DNA of 64,000 nt from Mesorhizobium sp. 131-2-1 (GCF_016756535.1 NZ_AP023247.1:3100501-3164500), one strand, 5' to 3'. Shown: positions 1-9,210, numbered from the stretch's first letter. Notes: generated from the sequence alone by a model not told the origin. Program-made: numbers and translations.

Positions 1-163
1 TCAACTGCCCTTTCTTCAGTGTCGATGTGCGGTCCACAATTGAGTGTGGGAAGCCGGTAGGAGGGGATCGAGACGCTTAACCCGATCTTGGGTGATACGC
101 CGTCGAACCCTCGCGGTGATCGCGACCTCATCGCCAACTTTGATGCCCTTACCCATGCATGGA

Positions 164-382
164 GTCTGGGGCGAGCGAGAGCTTAGTCAAGCTGTTGCTA
201 ATATAAAGCTCGATCGGTCGTTCATCTCCCATATGCTTCGACTAACGCTGCTGGCACCGGATCTAGTGGAAGGCATTCTCGACGGGCGCCAGCCTCCGAC
301 GATGCAGTTGCAGCCCCTTTTGCGAGGGTTTCCCGTTGAGTGGGACCTGCAAAGACAATTGGCGTACTCAGCCAGTTCATGA
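164..382 (+). pseudogene. Remnant of a serine-recombinase-type C-terminal region
   Basis: The reading frame ending at 382 carries a stretch with IKLDRSFISHMLRLTLLAPD, then LVEGILDGRQPP and FPVEWDLQRQL. From memory this resembles the helix-turn-helix tail that follows resolvase/recombinase domains in rhizobial and phage-type serine recombinases. No catalytic N-terminal domain lies upstream in any frame, and the first 160 bases show no coding signal. I read it as the 3' scrap of a lost mobile-element gene. It could instead be a small stand-alone DNA-binding ORF, but no convincing start or ribosome binding site is visible. Confidence 0.4.
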
Positions 383-645
383 CCGCTTTGCGCCGCATGC
401 CGGCCGTAGAGCCCGGCTTCGCAGCTCCCTGAAAGCGGGCCTGCCGTCGATTAGGGCTGGAGGTCGTGGTAGCACCAAAAACGGACGACCAGCCGTTCTC
501 CAGCCGAAGCAGCTATCGCCTATGCCTAGGGATCGCCAACTTGGATTTAGATCGAGCAGGTGCTTTACCACAGGCATCTCCCACTGTGCGGTCTTTGAGA
601 TCTCGGTGCGTTGCAACTCGCGATCGATGCGCTAGCCTGGCAGAG

Positions 646-2397
646 CTATTCCGGCAGCCCAGCCTTTCGCAAACCTTCTGAAAACAGAGCCATATCGGCC
701 GCACGCCTGATTGAAACGACCTCAGTGAGATTGGAAATTCGTTCGCTAGGATCGAGGGCGAGAATTCGGCTCACCACCTTTTGCGCATCATCCGTCCGGC
801 CAGCGAGAGCATAGCTTGCAGCGGCGAAGCGCAACGACGCCAAAAAGTCCGGCTTTTCCCGTAGCGACCTTTCCGCCCAAGATGATGCCTCCTCAAATCG
901 ACCAGCCAAGAGATGAGCCATTGCAACCGCATTCAGCATATCGAACATGAACGGATCGACTGGACTCATGCGTATCGCGGTAGCCAAGCGCTGGAGGGCG
1001 GCTTCCGTATCACCTAGGTCCGCTCTGACCCAGCCGCTGAATAGCCACGCAGTAGCCAGGTTCGGATTGAGCGCAAGCGCGCGATCAATAAACGCTGCCC
1101 CGCTATTGTAGTCGCCAACGACAAACGCGAGCGCTTCCCCGCCGAGTGAGAGCGCAACCGCGTCATCCCTGCCCAAATCCACTGCCTTCAGAGCCAGGCG
1201 TTCTGTTTCGACGGTTTCCTGCTCACGATCGGCCATCCAGCCGTTCGCCTTGCGTATGACGGCACAGAACGCGGCCATGCCGTATGCCGAGGCGAATTCA
1301 GGGTCGAGCTCGATGGCTTTGTAAAACAACTGAAGGGCGTTTGCAGTAGATTCCCTGGTCAACTGGTGGAGGCTTGCTATCCCGCGCAGATAGTAGTCGT
1401 AGGCGTCAAGGTGCTCGGTCGGCTTGCGCTTGGCTCGCTCGATCTCTGCCTGTTCCAGCTTCGGAGCGATCGCTCCGACGACGCTCCGGGTCACTTCCTC
1501 CTGCAGGTCAAAAACGTCCTCCAGCCCGCCGTCGAAACGGTCGGCCCATAGATGTGCTCCCGTTGTCGCGTCGATAAGCTGCCCGGTGATGCGAACCCTG
1601 TTCGCCGCCTTGCGCACGCTTCCTTCAAGGACGTAGCGCACACCAAGCTCGCGTCCAACCTGCTTGATGTCCACTGCACGTCCCTTGTAGGTAAAGCTCG
1701 AGTTGCGCGCGATGACGAACAGCCAGCGCGTCCGGGACAGCGCGGTGATGATCTCCTCGACCATGCCGTCAGCGAAGTAGCCCTGCTCGGGGTCGCCACT
1801 CATGTTGTCAAATGGCAAGACCGCGATGGACGGTTTTTCGGGAAGCGTCAGCGTATCCCTTGGGGAGAATACCGAAGCGGTTTTCGCTCGACTGACCCGA
1901 TAGGCGCGCACCGACTCCACGATGTTGTGGACCTGATGGCTACCGAGGTCGGTGTAGGCATAGTCTAGTTTGCCCTTGACCTGCTCGTAAACGTTGCTCG
2001 CCACGCAGACACCGCCAGGTTCTGCAAGCTTCTCGAGCCGCGCGGCGATGTTCACGCCATCACCGTAAATCGTATCGTCCTGTGCAATCACATCGCCCAA
2101 ATTCACGCCCATGCGGAAAGTCATGCGCCTGCCCTCGGGCAAACTTGCATTGTGAGCGGCCAGTCCCTCCTGGGCTTCGACCGCACACTGCACCGCGTGG
2201 ACCGCGCTGGCGAATTCGACAAGAAGGCTGTCGCCAGCGGAACCGACGATGCGTCCGTGCAACTCTGTGATCTTGGGCTCGATCACTTCGGCGCGAAGCC
2301 TCTTCAGATGCGCAAGCGTGCCAATCTCGTCGGCTCCCATGAGGCGGCTGTAGCCGACGACGTCGGCAGCAAGGATTGCGGTGAGGCGTCGCTCCAT
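646..2397 (-). CDS. Adenylate/guanylate cyclase with FlgO-like and TPR domains
   Basis: Predicted cytoplasmic 583-residue protein. Residues 1-165 form a class III cyclase homology domain: MERRLTAILAADVVGYSRLM carries the first metal-binding Asp (D12), GDSLLVEF the second, and GDGVNIAARLE follows. About 190-320 is a FlgO/CadC-like segment starting PSIAVLPFDNMSGDPE, and the C-terminal half consists of TPR-like helical repeats (for example ALQLFYKAIELDPEFASAYG). The ATG at 2397 is chosen because AGGA sits 8 bases upstream and the cyclase homology begins there; an open frame runs further upstream but looks non-coding. This architecture is greatly expanded in Mesorhizobium and Bradyrhizobium. Such proteins are presumed to make cAMP, but substrate and input signal are not visible. 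It shares its output layout with the CadC-like protein at 5643-7163. Confidence 0.88.
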   Translation of the reverse strand: MERRLTAILAADVVGYSRLMGADEIGTLAHLKRLRAEVIEPKITELHGRIVGSAGDSLLVEFASAVHAVQCAVEAQEGLAAHNASLPEGRRMTFRMGVNLGDVIAQDDTIYGDGVNIAARLEKLAEPGGVCVASNVYEQVKGKLDYAYTDLGSHQVHNIVESVRAYRVSRAKTASVFSPRDTLTLPEKPSIAVLPFDNMSGDPEQGYFADGMVEEIITALSRTRWLFVIARNSSFTYKGRAVDIKQVGRELGVRYVLEGSVRKAANRVRITGQLIDATTGAHLWADRFDGGLEDVFDLQEEVTRSVVGAIAPKLEQAEIERAKRKPTEHLDAYDYYLRGIASLHQLTRESTANALQLFYKAIELDPEFASAYGMAAFCAVIRKANGWMADREQETVETERLALKAVDLGRDDAVALSLGGEALAFVVGDYNSGAAFIDRALALNPNLATAWLFSGWVRADLGDTEAALQRLATAIRMSPVDPFMFDMLNAVAMAHLLAGRFEEASSWAERSLREKPDFLASLRFAAASYALAGRTDDAQKVVSRILALDPSERISNLTEVVSIRRAADMALFSEGLRKAGLPE

Positions 2398-2871
2398 AGC
2401 TGGTGTCCTGCCTGTTCCGTAGGTCGAAGCTCCGGGCGGTAAGCGTATTCCAGTCCTACCTCCAATGCGAGCGTGCAGTGCCGGCGCCTGCAGCGATGAA
2501 CTCACCACATTCCTTGGGCGTTCCGCACATGGGGGTCGTTATGGTCCAATCGCGGGTGCTGCCGAAGGGCTACTTTGGGGTTAGCTCACGACATCAGACC
2601 TTGGAGGTTGAACGTCCGCTATCGTTTTTTCCTGAACAAAAGTGGACCTACCTATCCCGGCCCCAAAGTGGCTAATCCCTATCCTAAGATTCTAGCCGGT
2701 TGTCGTCGGTGAGGAATCTAGTTCGAAAACGTGCCTTTGGCTGACCGCGCAAAACTGCAAACACCCCGCCCTTCCGCAGCGCATCTCGTTGAAAATGCTC
2801 AGATTCAAGGCTTGGGGTTAAAACAGCGCACTCCCCAGGTATGGAGAATAAAACGCGAAAGGTGGGGCAAC
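2398..2871. other. Intergenic, no gene seen
   Basis: Roughly 470 bases between the divergently oriented cyclase gene and the cyclase stub. Short open frames here lack start signals and recognisable similarity. The region presumably holds the promoter of the minus-strand cyclase, but no clear -35/-10 pair stands out. Confidence 0.4.
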
Positions 2872-2961
2872 GTGAGTGAGACCCGCAACCTCGCGGCGAT
2901 CCTGGCCGACGTCGTCGGATACAGCCGGCTGGCTGGGTCGAACGAAGATTCGATTGGCTGA
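2872..2961 (+). pseudogene. N-terminal stub of a class III nucleotide cyclase
   Basis: A GTG-started frame reads VSETRNLAAILADVVGYSRL and then AGSNEDSIG before a stop. This is the conserved opening of the same cyclase family as the gene at 646-2397 (there LTAILAADVVGYSRLM), with one Ala missing. Only about 29 codons remain; the catalytic core and output domain are gone. It is either a deletion remnant of a second cyclase gene or a duplicated start region. Confidence 0.6.
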
Positions 2962-3085
2962 TCGCCGCCGATGATCTTGGACACGGTCTTACGTTATGGA
3001 CGGAGTGAAGGGCAGCTTTTGCGCCTCTCTTCGGTCGGTTCGTACGCCTTCGATCGACAATTACGATTGGCGGTCTCCGGATAGA

Positions 3086-3499
3086 CTACTCGGGGACATC
3101 TCCGTCATACGCGGGCAAGTCGCCAATTTCATCTATCCAGGTCTGCGCCGAGCCGCGCCAGCATTGAGCCCGCGGGATGAGGTCGGCGCGCTGACGCAGT
3201 GAGCCAACCCGCAGTCCGAAGAAGCCGTCCTTGCCATCCTCCGGTCTCGAATAGACCGAAGTTCCGCATTCCGGGCAGAACGCTAAGACGCGACGGTTTC
3301 CGCTCGCGGCAGTTTTCACGTATGTCTTTGGTTCGCCCGAGAGAAAATTGAACATTCGATCGACCACCGGCACTGTCACACGGAACGCCGAGCCGGAGAG
3401 AGTTTGGCAATCCGTGCAATGGCAGATCTCGACTAAGTTGGCATGCACCTCAGCCTCATAGGTGAGGTAGCCACACAGACAACGACCATCGACCTTCAT
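3086..3499 (-). CDS. GFA-family zinc-binding protein
   Basis: 137 residues with the cysteine pattern of the glutathione-dependent formaldehyde-activating enzyme (Gfa/CENP-V) fold: C7 and C9 (GRCLCG), C26, C28 and C31 (ICHCTDC), and C75 and C78 (FCPECG). These ligate structural and catalytic zinc in characterised members. The ATG at 3499 has GGAG six bases upstream and starts at the conserved MKVDGRCLCG. Most genomic GFA proteins are not proven to act on formaldehyde, so the substrate stays open. A decayed second GFA gene lies at 16425-16640. Confidence 0.85.
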   Translation of the reverse strand: MKVDGRCLCGYLTYEAEVHANLVEICHCTDCQTLSGSAFRVTVPVVDRMFNFLSGEPKTYVKTAASGNRRVLAFCPECGTSVYSRPEDGKDGFFGLRVGSLRQRADLIPRAQCWRGSAQTWIDEIGDLPAYDGDVPE

Positions 3500-3636
3500 T
3501 GTCACTCCGCTATCTGCAGGCGCTGCCGGCGATCCTAGACAGCGTCCATCCGGTAATCTGAGCCTGCCGCAGTGGGTAGGCATTGGCAAGTTCCGGGCCG
3601 TCGGCGGTTGCACTGGTTACTACCAAGGCCGCGCGT

Positions 3637-4524
3637 TTAACGGCGAATTTCCATCACCAAGATCGCTGCAATGACGACCGCGATGCCGATGCCTTGAAGG
3701 AGCGAGACACTCTCGCCTAGCACAGCTATGGCGAAAAGGACGCCAAGCACCGGCTCCAGGTTGCTGATCATTGCGGCCCGCGACGCGCCGACGTAGGCCA
3801 TACCTGAAATAAACGCGAGCGTTCCTATCGTGGAGGCGATGGCGACGCCTACAAAGCCAGTCCAAGCGAGCATCGTCGTGGGCAAGGCCAGGGTGCCAAA
3901 GAGCGCAAAGATCACCGTGAGCGTGGCTGCCGCCGACAACATCATGTAGAAGCCGATCGAGATCGCCTTTGCTTCTGCGGTGGCGCGCGAGCCGCAAACA
4001 ACGATGATCGCGGTCACGGCCATTGCCAACACGGCGAGGGCCAGCCCAATGCCGCTCAACCTTTCGAAGGATAGGCCGATCGCTAGGTAAAGCCCCACCA
4101 GCGCGGCGACGAGCGCGCCGATGGATATGATGGTCAGTTTCTCCTGACCGAGCACCACAACGATGAACCCGACAAGCACGGGATGAATGAAGTAGATCAG
4201 GATCACAAGGCTGACCGGCAGATAGTTCACTGCCCCGAGATAGCCGTAGAGCATGACGGCATAGGCCACGCCCATTCCCAAGGCGATCCGCATCGGCCGG
4301 CGCGGAATTGCCAAAGGCTGGCGCGACACCAGCAGCAGCATGAACGTGATCAAGACTGAAAAGATGCTTCGACCGGTGATAACGCTAAGCGTATTGCTAC
4401 CGCCCTCATAGGCGAGCTTGGCGAGGCTTGGAACAATGGCGATCGCGATTGTGGAGAGGACGACCAGCCCGACGCCGAGCGCCCTTTTTCTGACGTCGAT
4501 CCCAACTATGCCAGCATCGGCCAT
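3637..4524 (-). CDS. EamA/DMT-family membrane transporter
   Basis: 295 residues, almost entirely hydrophobic, arranged as two repeated halves of about five membrane segments each (about ten in total), the layout of EamA drug/metabolite transporters. Segments begin near GVGLVVLSTIAIAIVP and end with GIGIAVVIAAILVMEIRR. The ATG at 4524 follows a purine-rich GAGGGCGG stretch; a TTG one codon upstream is possible. Family members export amino acids or other small metabolites; the substrate cannot be read from sequence. It is transcribed away from the cupin gene at 4663. Confidence 0.85.
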   Translation of the reverse strand: MADAGIVGIDVRKRALGVGLVVLSTIAIAIVPSLAKLAYEGGSNTLSVITGRSIFSVLITFMLLLVSRQPLAIPRRPMRIALGMGVAYAVMLYGYLGAVNYLPVSLVILIYFIHPVLVGFIVVVLGQEKLTIISIGALVAALVGLYLAIGLSFERLSGIGLALAVLAMAVTAIIVVCGSRATAEAKAISIGFYMMLSAAATLTVIFALFGTLALPTTMLAWTGFVGVAIASTIGTLAFISGMAYVGASRAAMISNLEPVLGVLFAIAVLGESVSLLQGIGIAVVIAAILVMEIRR

Positions 4525-4662
4525 CAACCGACCGCCGCCCTCGAAGCCGCTATCTTATAGCAGGAGCTTCTGCCATGCCATACGCATGGACGTTCGCGAT
4601 CTCGACGACGAATACTTGGCGCTCATAAACGCGAGACGCCGCTTCAAATTGAGGAATATTCC

Positions 4663-5046
4663 GTGAAAGAAACCACTCTTTCTTCTGCACTCGACGCGAA
4701 ATCACCGGCAGGGGCCGATATCCGTTTCATCATGGACGGCGCTACTGGGAATATGATCCACAGCACCGTGCCACCCCGTCAGACCAATAGAGCAACGATT
4801 CACGCCACGGTCAGCGAGTTCTGGTATGTGTTGGAGGGAGTGGGAGAAATCTGGCGAAGAGACGAGATAGAAGAGCGTGTGACGGCGCTCGTGCCCGGAG
4901 TGTCTGTCGACATACCAGTTGGCACCGCCTTTCAATACAGAAACGTTGGTGACATCCCTTTCAAGTTCATCTGCATCTCAATGCCTCCATGGCCGGGAGA
5001 TCACGAGGCGTCGCATCTGGTTGGTGCGTGGGAGCCTTCCATCTGA
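4663..5046 (+). CDS. Small cupin-domain protein
   Basis: 127 residues forming one cupin beta barrel. The segment TIHATVSEFWYVLEGVGEIW matches cupin motif 1 with one His and the Glu, and SVDIPVGTAFQYRNVGD matches motif 2. The usual HxH pair of motif 1 is incomplete, so metal binding may be altered or absent. A GTG start at 4663 is preceded by GAGG eight bases upstream. No catalytic role can be assigned. It is divergent from the EamA transporter. Confidence 0.75.
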   Translation: MKETTLSSALDAKSPAGADIRFIMDGATGNMIHSTVPPRQTNRATIHATVSEFWYVLEGVGEIWRRDEIEERVTALVPGVSVDIPVGTAFQYRNVGDIPFKFICISMPPWPGDHEASHLVGAWEPSI

Positions 5047-5149
5047 CTTGATATGCGGGTGTGACTGCGGCCTCCGGGCGATTGTCCTTGCGCTGCCCTC
5101 AGACACCGTCGGCGCTAACGTCATTGGCACCTGGATAGTGCGAGCGCAT

Positions 5150-5505
5150 TGCATCGCAGATTTTATGAACATCAACGCAAGGCCGGCGTCCGCCATCACG
5201 GCCTTTTGGGCCACGACGCTGATCGGCGCGTGGCCAGTGGAATCGGCAGCTCGGCGCTGATCAGGCCAAAGCATGCTCCATGTTGGGCAACGAACCCAGC
5301 AGACAAGGCGGCAAGCAGATCGGATCCTCCGACGATAGGCAGCGCCATAGTGGAGCTCGGAACCGTCAGCGCGACGCGTCGCGAGAGTCCCCTTGTCGCC
5401 AGAGCTTCGTCGACTAGTCCCTTGCGATCGCCGGTGGCTACCAGCAAATGGTTCATTGCACAGTATCGCTCGGGACGACAGCGTCCAGCGACAAGCCAGG
5501 TGCTC
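5150..5505 (-). pseudogene. Decayed LysR-family regulator, C-terminal part
   Basis: On the minus strand a frame reads ERYCAMNHLLVATGDRKG, then RRVALTVPSSTMALPIVGGS and AELPIPLA, which matches the effector-binding domain of LysR regulators. Near 5235 the homology jumps to another frame that continues as ISVVAQKAVMADAGLALMF, the expected end of the domain. The helix-turn-helix half is missing upstream. One frameshift plus loss of the N-terminus marks it as a dead gene. Confidence 0.7.
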
Positions 5506-5642
5506 CCGCCCTGAAGCGGTCAAGGCCGCAACTGCGCTTTCGCAGCTTCTTTTCGGGCTGGAGACTGTTTCCAGCTTGATTTTCTACCATGATGCCGCTC
5601 CGATGATGGCCGCGCGATCAGGCGCGTCTATGGGGCAAGGAC

Positions 5643-7163
5643 TTGGCGCTACAGATTGGCAGCGCGGTTCTCGACATTGAGCGGGGCACTCTCCGGCGCA
5701 ACGGCGAGATCGTGCCGATACGACCCAAGACCTTGGAGTTGTTGACCTACCTCGCACGAAATCCCGGTCGGGTACTTAGCAAGGAAGAATTGCTAGAAGC
5801 GGTCTGGCGGGGGATCATCGTCTCCGAGGATTCCCTCACCCAGTCGATCCGCGACGCCCGCAAATCCATTGGCGATGAAGCACAGGCCCTGATTAGAACG
5901 GTGCCTCGCCGCGGCTATCTGTTTCAAGCGCCGGAGACTGGGTTCACTCCGACGCCATTCGCGGATGCTTTGCGAGCGGAGCCGATGGTGGCCGTGCTGC
6001 CGTTTCGGGTCGATGCCGCCGACACCGTTGGTAAGGCGCTGTTCGACGGGGCAGTCGAAGAGATCACGAACGCACTCTCCTGCTTCAAGACCGTCGCAGT
6101 GTTGGCGCGCTATTCGGCCTTCGCGCTGGCGCAAAATTCTGGCGCAGAGCTTCGCGCCACCGCCCGAAGTCTAGGGGTCGATTATATCGCCGAGGGGTAC
6201 GTCGAGAGCGGGGGCGCCGACTATGCAGCCCGCATAGAGCTATCCGAGACGACATCCGGCCGGCGCGCCTGGGGGCAGGGCTTCAGCTTCGCCAAGGGTG
6301 AAATCTTTGCGTTCCAGACGTTGGTGGCGCAAAGGATCGTCACCGCACTGGTCGCCAACATAGAAAATGCTGTCATGCGTCGGGGATCGGTGGCGCCGCC
6401 ATCCGCCAACGTCGATGCTTATCTCCACTTCCTTCGTGGGAAGGAACTGCTCCGCAGCTATGGAGAGGGTGTCAACGAAGCGGCACGGGACCATTTCCTC
6501 AAAGCAATCGAACTCGATCCAACTGCAGGGCTCGCCCACGCTTATCTCGCACTTGCTGATGTGATCATCGGTGGCTACGGCGATTCGCCACGCGCAGTAC
6601 TTGATCAAGCGCGCGACCGAGCGTTGCATGCTATCGCCCTTAGCCCCGACGAAGCGCGCTGCCACCGCATGTTGGCGCTTACGCTGCTTTATCGCGGGCA
6701 GGACGAATACGACTCCGTCGAGGAGCATTTCACTCGAGCGCTAGACCTCAATCCCTACGACGCTGATACGCTTGCCCAGACAGGCTATCTTCGGGCACTG
6801 CGCGGGGATGCCAAGGCCGGACTGGAGCTGCTCGACAAGGCAGTTCAGCTCAACCCGATTCATCCGACCTGGTATTATCATGACCGCGGCGAGGCCTTGC
6901 TGATCGCGGGGCGCTATCGTGACGCTGCCGCCTCTTTCACTCGCCTTCCTCGCAAGAGCGCCTGGCAATGGGCTCGGCTTGCGGTGTGCTACGCCGCTAC
7001 GGGCGATAGCGACAAAGCGCTCGCTTGCGTTCAACAAGGCCATGCGCTGGTGCCCGATCTTACGATCGAGCAGATCGTCAATGAGTGCCGGATGGAGCGG
7101 GCCGAAGACCGCGAGCAACTGCGTCAGGGTCTGTTGGTTGCCGGCTGGGACACAGGCATTTAA
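5643..7163 (+). CDS. CadC-like winged-helix regulator with TPR domain
   Basis: 506 residues. Residues 1-95 form an OmpR/CadC-type winged helix: RPKTLELLTYLARNPGRVLS, the recognition region VSEDSLTQSIRDARKSIGD and the wing IRTVPRRGYLF. A FlgO-like block follows (MVAVLPFRVDAADTVGKALF), then TPR-like repeats from about 245 (HFLKAIELDPTAGLAHAYLA). No membrane segment is visible, unlike E. coli CadC, so it is probably a soluble regulator. The start is uncertain: TTG at 5643 fits the domain boundary but AAGGA lies too close. The middle and C-terminal parts resemble the non-catalytic half of the cyclase at 646-2397. Confidence 0.8.
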   Translation: MALQIGSAVLDIERGTLRRNGEIVPIRPKTLELLTYLARNPGRVLSKEELLEAVWRGIIVSEDSLTQSIRDARKSIGDEAQALIRTVPRRGYLFQAPETGFTPTPFADALRAEPMVAVLPFRVDAADTVGKALFDGAVEEITNALSCFKTVAVLARYSAFALAQNSGAELRATARSLGVDYIAEGYVESGGADYAARIELSETTSGRRAWGQGFSFAKGEIFAFQTLVAQRIVTALVANIENAVMRRGSVAPPSANVDAYLHFLRGKELLRSYGEGVNEAARDHFLKAIELDPTAGLAHAYLALADVIIGGYGDSPRAVLDQARDRALHAIALSPDEARCHRMLALTLLYRGQDEYDSVEEHFTRALDLNPYDADTLAQTGYLRALRGDAKAGLELLDKAVQLNPIHPTWYYHDRGEALLIAGRYRDAAASFTRLPRKSAWQWARLAVCYAATGDSDKALACVQQGHALVPDLTIEQIVNECRMERAEDREQLRQGLLVAGWDTGI

Positions 7164-7183
7164 GCGCTCGGGGCGGGACCCGC

Positions 7184-7627
7184 CTACGATTTTTCGGGTC
7201 GACTGTGTATTTCCGCCTGGTCGCCCGAAGGCATTGCAGAGGCGTCCATCCACATCGCGCCTACGGCATGGCCATCCGGATCGGCGAGGTCTCGGGTATA
7301 CATGAATCCATGATCTTCGACCGGATTGATGTCGGCTGCGCCGCCGTTTGCCGCAGCCGCGGCGGCCATCGCATCGACGGTTTCGCGACTCCCCAGGGAC
7401 AACGCCAGCATCACCTCGCTGGACGTTGATGGCGGGATCGGAGGGGTGGTCATCGTTTGCCACGTGTCACGGCTGAGCAGCATGAAATTGATTTCATCGC
7501 TCCATACCATCCCGGCAGTTGTCTCGCCGGTAAATTGGGGATTGTTCTTGAACCCGAGAGATTCATAGAAAGCCTTAGATGCCTTCACGTCGGTCACTGG
7601 GAGGCTCACGAAAATCTTCTTGGTCAT
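7184..7627 (-). CDS. VOC-superfamily (glyoxalase/bleomycin-resistance fold) protein
   Basis: 147 residues. The start KKIFVSLPVTDVKASKAFYE and the end DLADPDGHAVGAMWMD are typical of one VOC module of the extradiol-dioxygenase/PhnB-like type. Metal ligands are not clearly conserved, so no enzymatic activity is assigned. The ATG at 7627 has AAGGA eight bases upstream. It converges on the CadC-like gene with only 20 bases between stop codons. Confidence 0.82.
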   Translation of the reverse strand: MTKKIFVSLPVTDVKASKAFYESLGFKNNPQFTGETTAGMVWSDEINFMLLSRDTWQTMTTPPIPPSTSSEVMLALSLGSRETVDAMAAAAAANGGAADINPVEDHGFMYTRDLADPDGHAVGAMWMDASAMPSGDQAEIHSRPEKS

Positions 7628-7894
7628 GGATCATTCCTTTGGTTCTCGAGATGTCAGTCGAGCGAGTGGCGCTTGCTTGAAGACGGATGACCGCCTGCAA
7701 ATCCGACATGGCATCTTTTTTTTTGATCGCCCCAGGAAGCGGCTATGCCGAGGCTCAGCCTAAAGCCGGGGCCGCAAGAGCGCGCCAAGACCATCGGCGA
7801 CAACCTGCCCCACAATGGGTCATTTGCTGCTGGCACCGCAATTGCATGGCCAGCAATGCCGGGTGTTGGGACCGGCACTTGGGGCGCAGGGGGG

Positions 7895-7929
7895 CCTCGC
7901 CGCTCCGGGAATGGGGCGGCGAGGTTTTT
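7895..7929 (+). terminator. Intrinsic terminator without an obvious upstream gene
   Basis: Perfect nine-base stem CCTCGCCGC (7895-7903) with GCGGCGAGG (7916-7924), a 12-base loop and TTTTTC after it. It would end a plus-strand transcript, but no plus-strand gene is recognisable between 7628 and 7894. It may close a small RNA. The rest of 7628-8011 shows no supported gene. Confidence 0.6.
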
Positions 7930-8011
7930 CAATTCCAGGCTGAAGGCCGCGTGTCTCCATCTCCCTGGCAGTGAAGGAAGCAACGGGAGGAGCCGAGTTG
8001 AATTTTCCTCG

Positions 8012-8299
8012 CTAGAATGATGATCGGACAAGTTCATCATACAGCTTGAGAGGCCAAGTCCGTTCCGCTGATTGGAGCATGTCCTGCTCTTGCGCAGCCT
8101 TTATGAATGCATGGAAGGCGACCTCGGGTTTGCTCTCCCCCTCTCTAGCAGCAGCAAGCAGGCGTTCGGCCTCTTTGAATGTCGGCATTTTCTTATTTTC
8201 CCATGCGCCGCCAAGGGCCTTCTCTGCGTCGCTGATCGAGCAAACCAGCATTATCCGCCCATCTGAAAATCGGATTTTGATTGGATGAAATGCAGTCAT
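8012..8299 (-). CDS. DUF982-family protein
   Basis: 95 residues. The sequence has FHPIKIRFSDGRIMLVCSIS, then AEKALGGAW, TFKEAERLLAAA and AFHAFIKAAQEQDML, which matches the DUF982 family of short proteins common in Rhizobiales. Function unknown. The ATG at 8299 gives the usual family length; a TTG at 8329 would add ten residues. Confidence 0.7.
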   Translation of the reverse strand: MTAFHPIKIRFSDGRIMLVCSISDAEKALGGAWENKKMPTFKEAERLLAAAREGESKPEVAFHAFIKAAQEQDMLQSAERTWPLKLYDELVRSSF

Positions 8300-8465
8300 C
8301 GGCTGGGGGCTGTCCTTCTCCGCGAACAAGGAAAAACGCGAGCAAACCGAGATGGTTGCAGCCTGTCGGTGGAGCGGCGCGGATCGTCGCCATTAACGGG
8401 GTGAGCCCCAGCACGGGGAACCACTGCGGAACAAAAATTCGCGCGTCTCGTTGGGGATTGTATAT

Positions 8466-8589
8466 TTGACAAACCCAAGGGGCTAAGCGCATACCGGGAG
8501 TTGTAGTTGCAGCGGTCGATTTCCCTAGGGGATGTAGCCGCTCCCACCGAAAAGCCCCGCTGCTTGTCCCTCTCGCAGCGGGCTTTTTT
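8466..8589 (+). ncRNA. Candidate small RNA ending in an intrinsic terminator
   Basis: TTGACA at 8466-8471 could be a -35 box with a weak GCATAC 17 bases later. The transcript would end at a strong hairpin, AAAGCCCCGCTGC (8551-8563) with GCAGCGGGCTTT (8575-8586; one bulged C), followed by a T run. No ORF fits between. The terminator is convincing; the promoter and the RNA itself are inference. Confidence 0.4.
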
Positions 8590-8615
8590 CATAATGCGGG
8601 CGTTAGGATTGTTGG

Positions 8616-8858
8616 CTAGATCAGCAGCCAATCCGAAATGTGAGTTGGGAGGTCGCTTGCGTTCTCGATGCCAGCAAGGCCACCATCAGGAAGGTTAACG
8701 GTTGCGTGGGGCGCGAAATGCTCGGCCGGCCCGGTTGGATGATCGGCAGCCGCAGCGGGGAACAGCGTACTGATATCGAACGAGGAGGGTGGGGCATGGT
8801 CCTGCGCTTGGATCGGCAGGTGATCGAGCGCTGGAAAGATTGCAGGCTTACCGGACAT
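8616..8858 (-). CDS. Small hypothetical protein
   Basis: 80 residues, rich in Pro, His, Ala and Asp, with no membrane segment or signal peptide and no motif I recognise. It is believed real because GGAGGATAACC stands directly before the ATG at 8858, a strong ribosome binding site. The stop is followed 27 bases on by the hairpin at 8551-8589, which reads as a terminator on the opposite strand. Confidence 0.5.
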   Translation of the reverse strand: MSGKPAIFPALDHLPIQAQDHAPPSSFDISTLFPAAAADHPTGPAEHFAPHATVNLPDGGLAGIENASDLPTHISDWLLI

Positions 8859-9040
8859 GGTTATCCTCCATCGAGCGCCCCCACGCCGGTCAAAATTACG
8901 GGCATATTAGCAATCGCGCAATTGAGACCAAAGGCCCCAAGGATTGCCAGACCTTGGGCTTCTACCCAGTCGTAGGCCGATAACACGCGGAAGTGTTTCC
9001 TTAGCCCGGTTTGTGCCGTGTTTGCCTGTGAAAACGGGGA

Positions 9041-9083
9041 TGGCCGGTGCAGTTGGGATTGCGGGTGCGCACTGCACCGGCCA
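9041..9083. repeat. Perfect 13-base inverted repeat
   Basis: TGGCCGGTGCAGT (9041-9053) and ACTGCACCGGCCA (9071-9083) form a perfect stem with a 17-base loop. There is no T run, so it is not an ordinary terminator. It sits in a gap of about 350 bases (8859-9210) without a gene. It could be a protein-binding palindrome or part of an RNA. Confidence 0.5.
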
Positions 9084-9210
9084 CTGCGGGATTGGTATAA
9101 GTCCCCCGCTGCTTAAGCTATCGGCACATTAGAACTTTCTCAATTACGACTGAGGGCCCAAGTCCTGCGGGGCCTAATGATGGTTAACCATCCCTGCTTT
9201 CAATAGGTCG

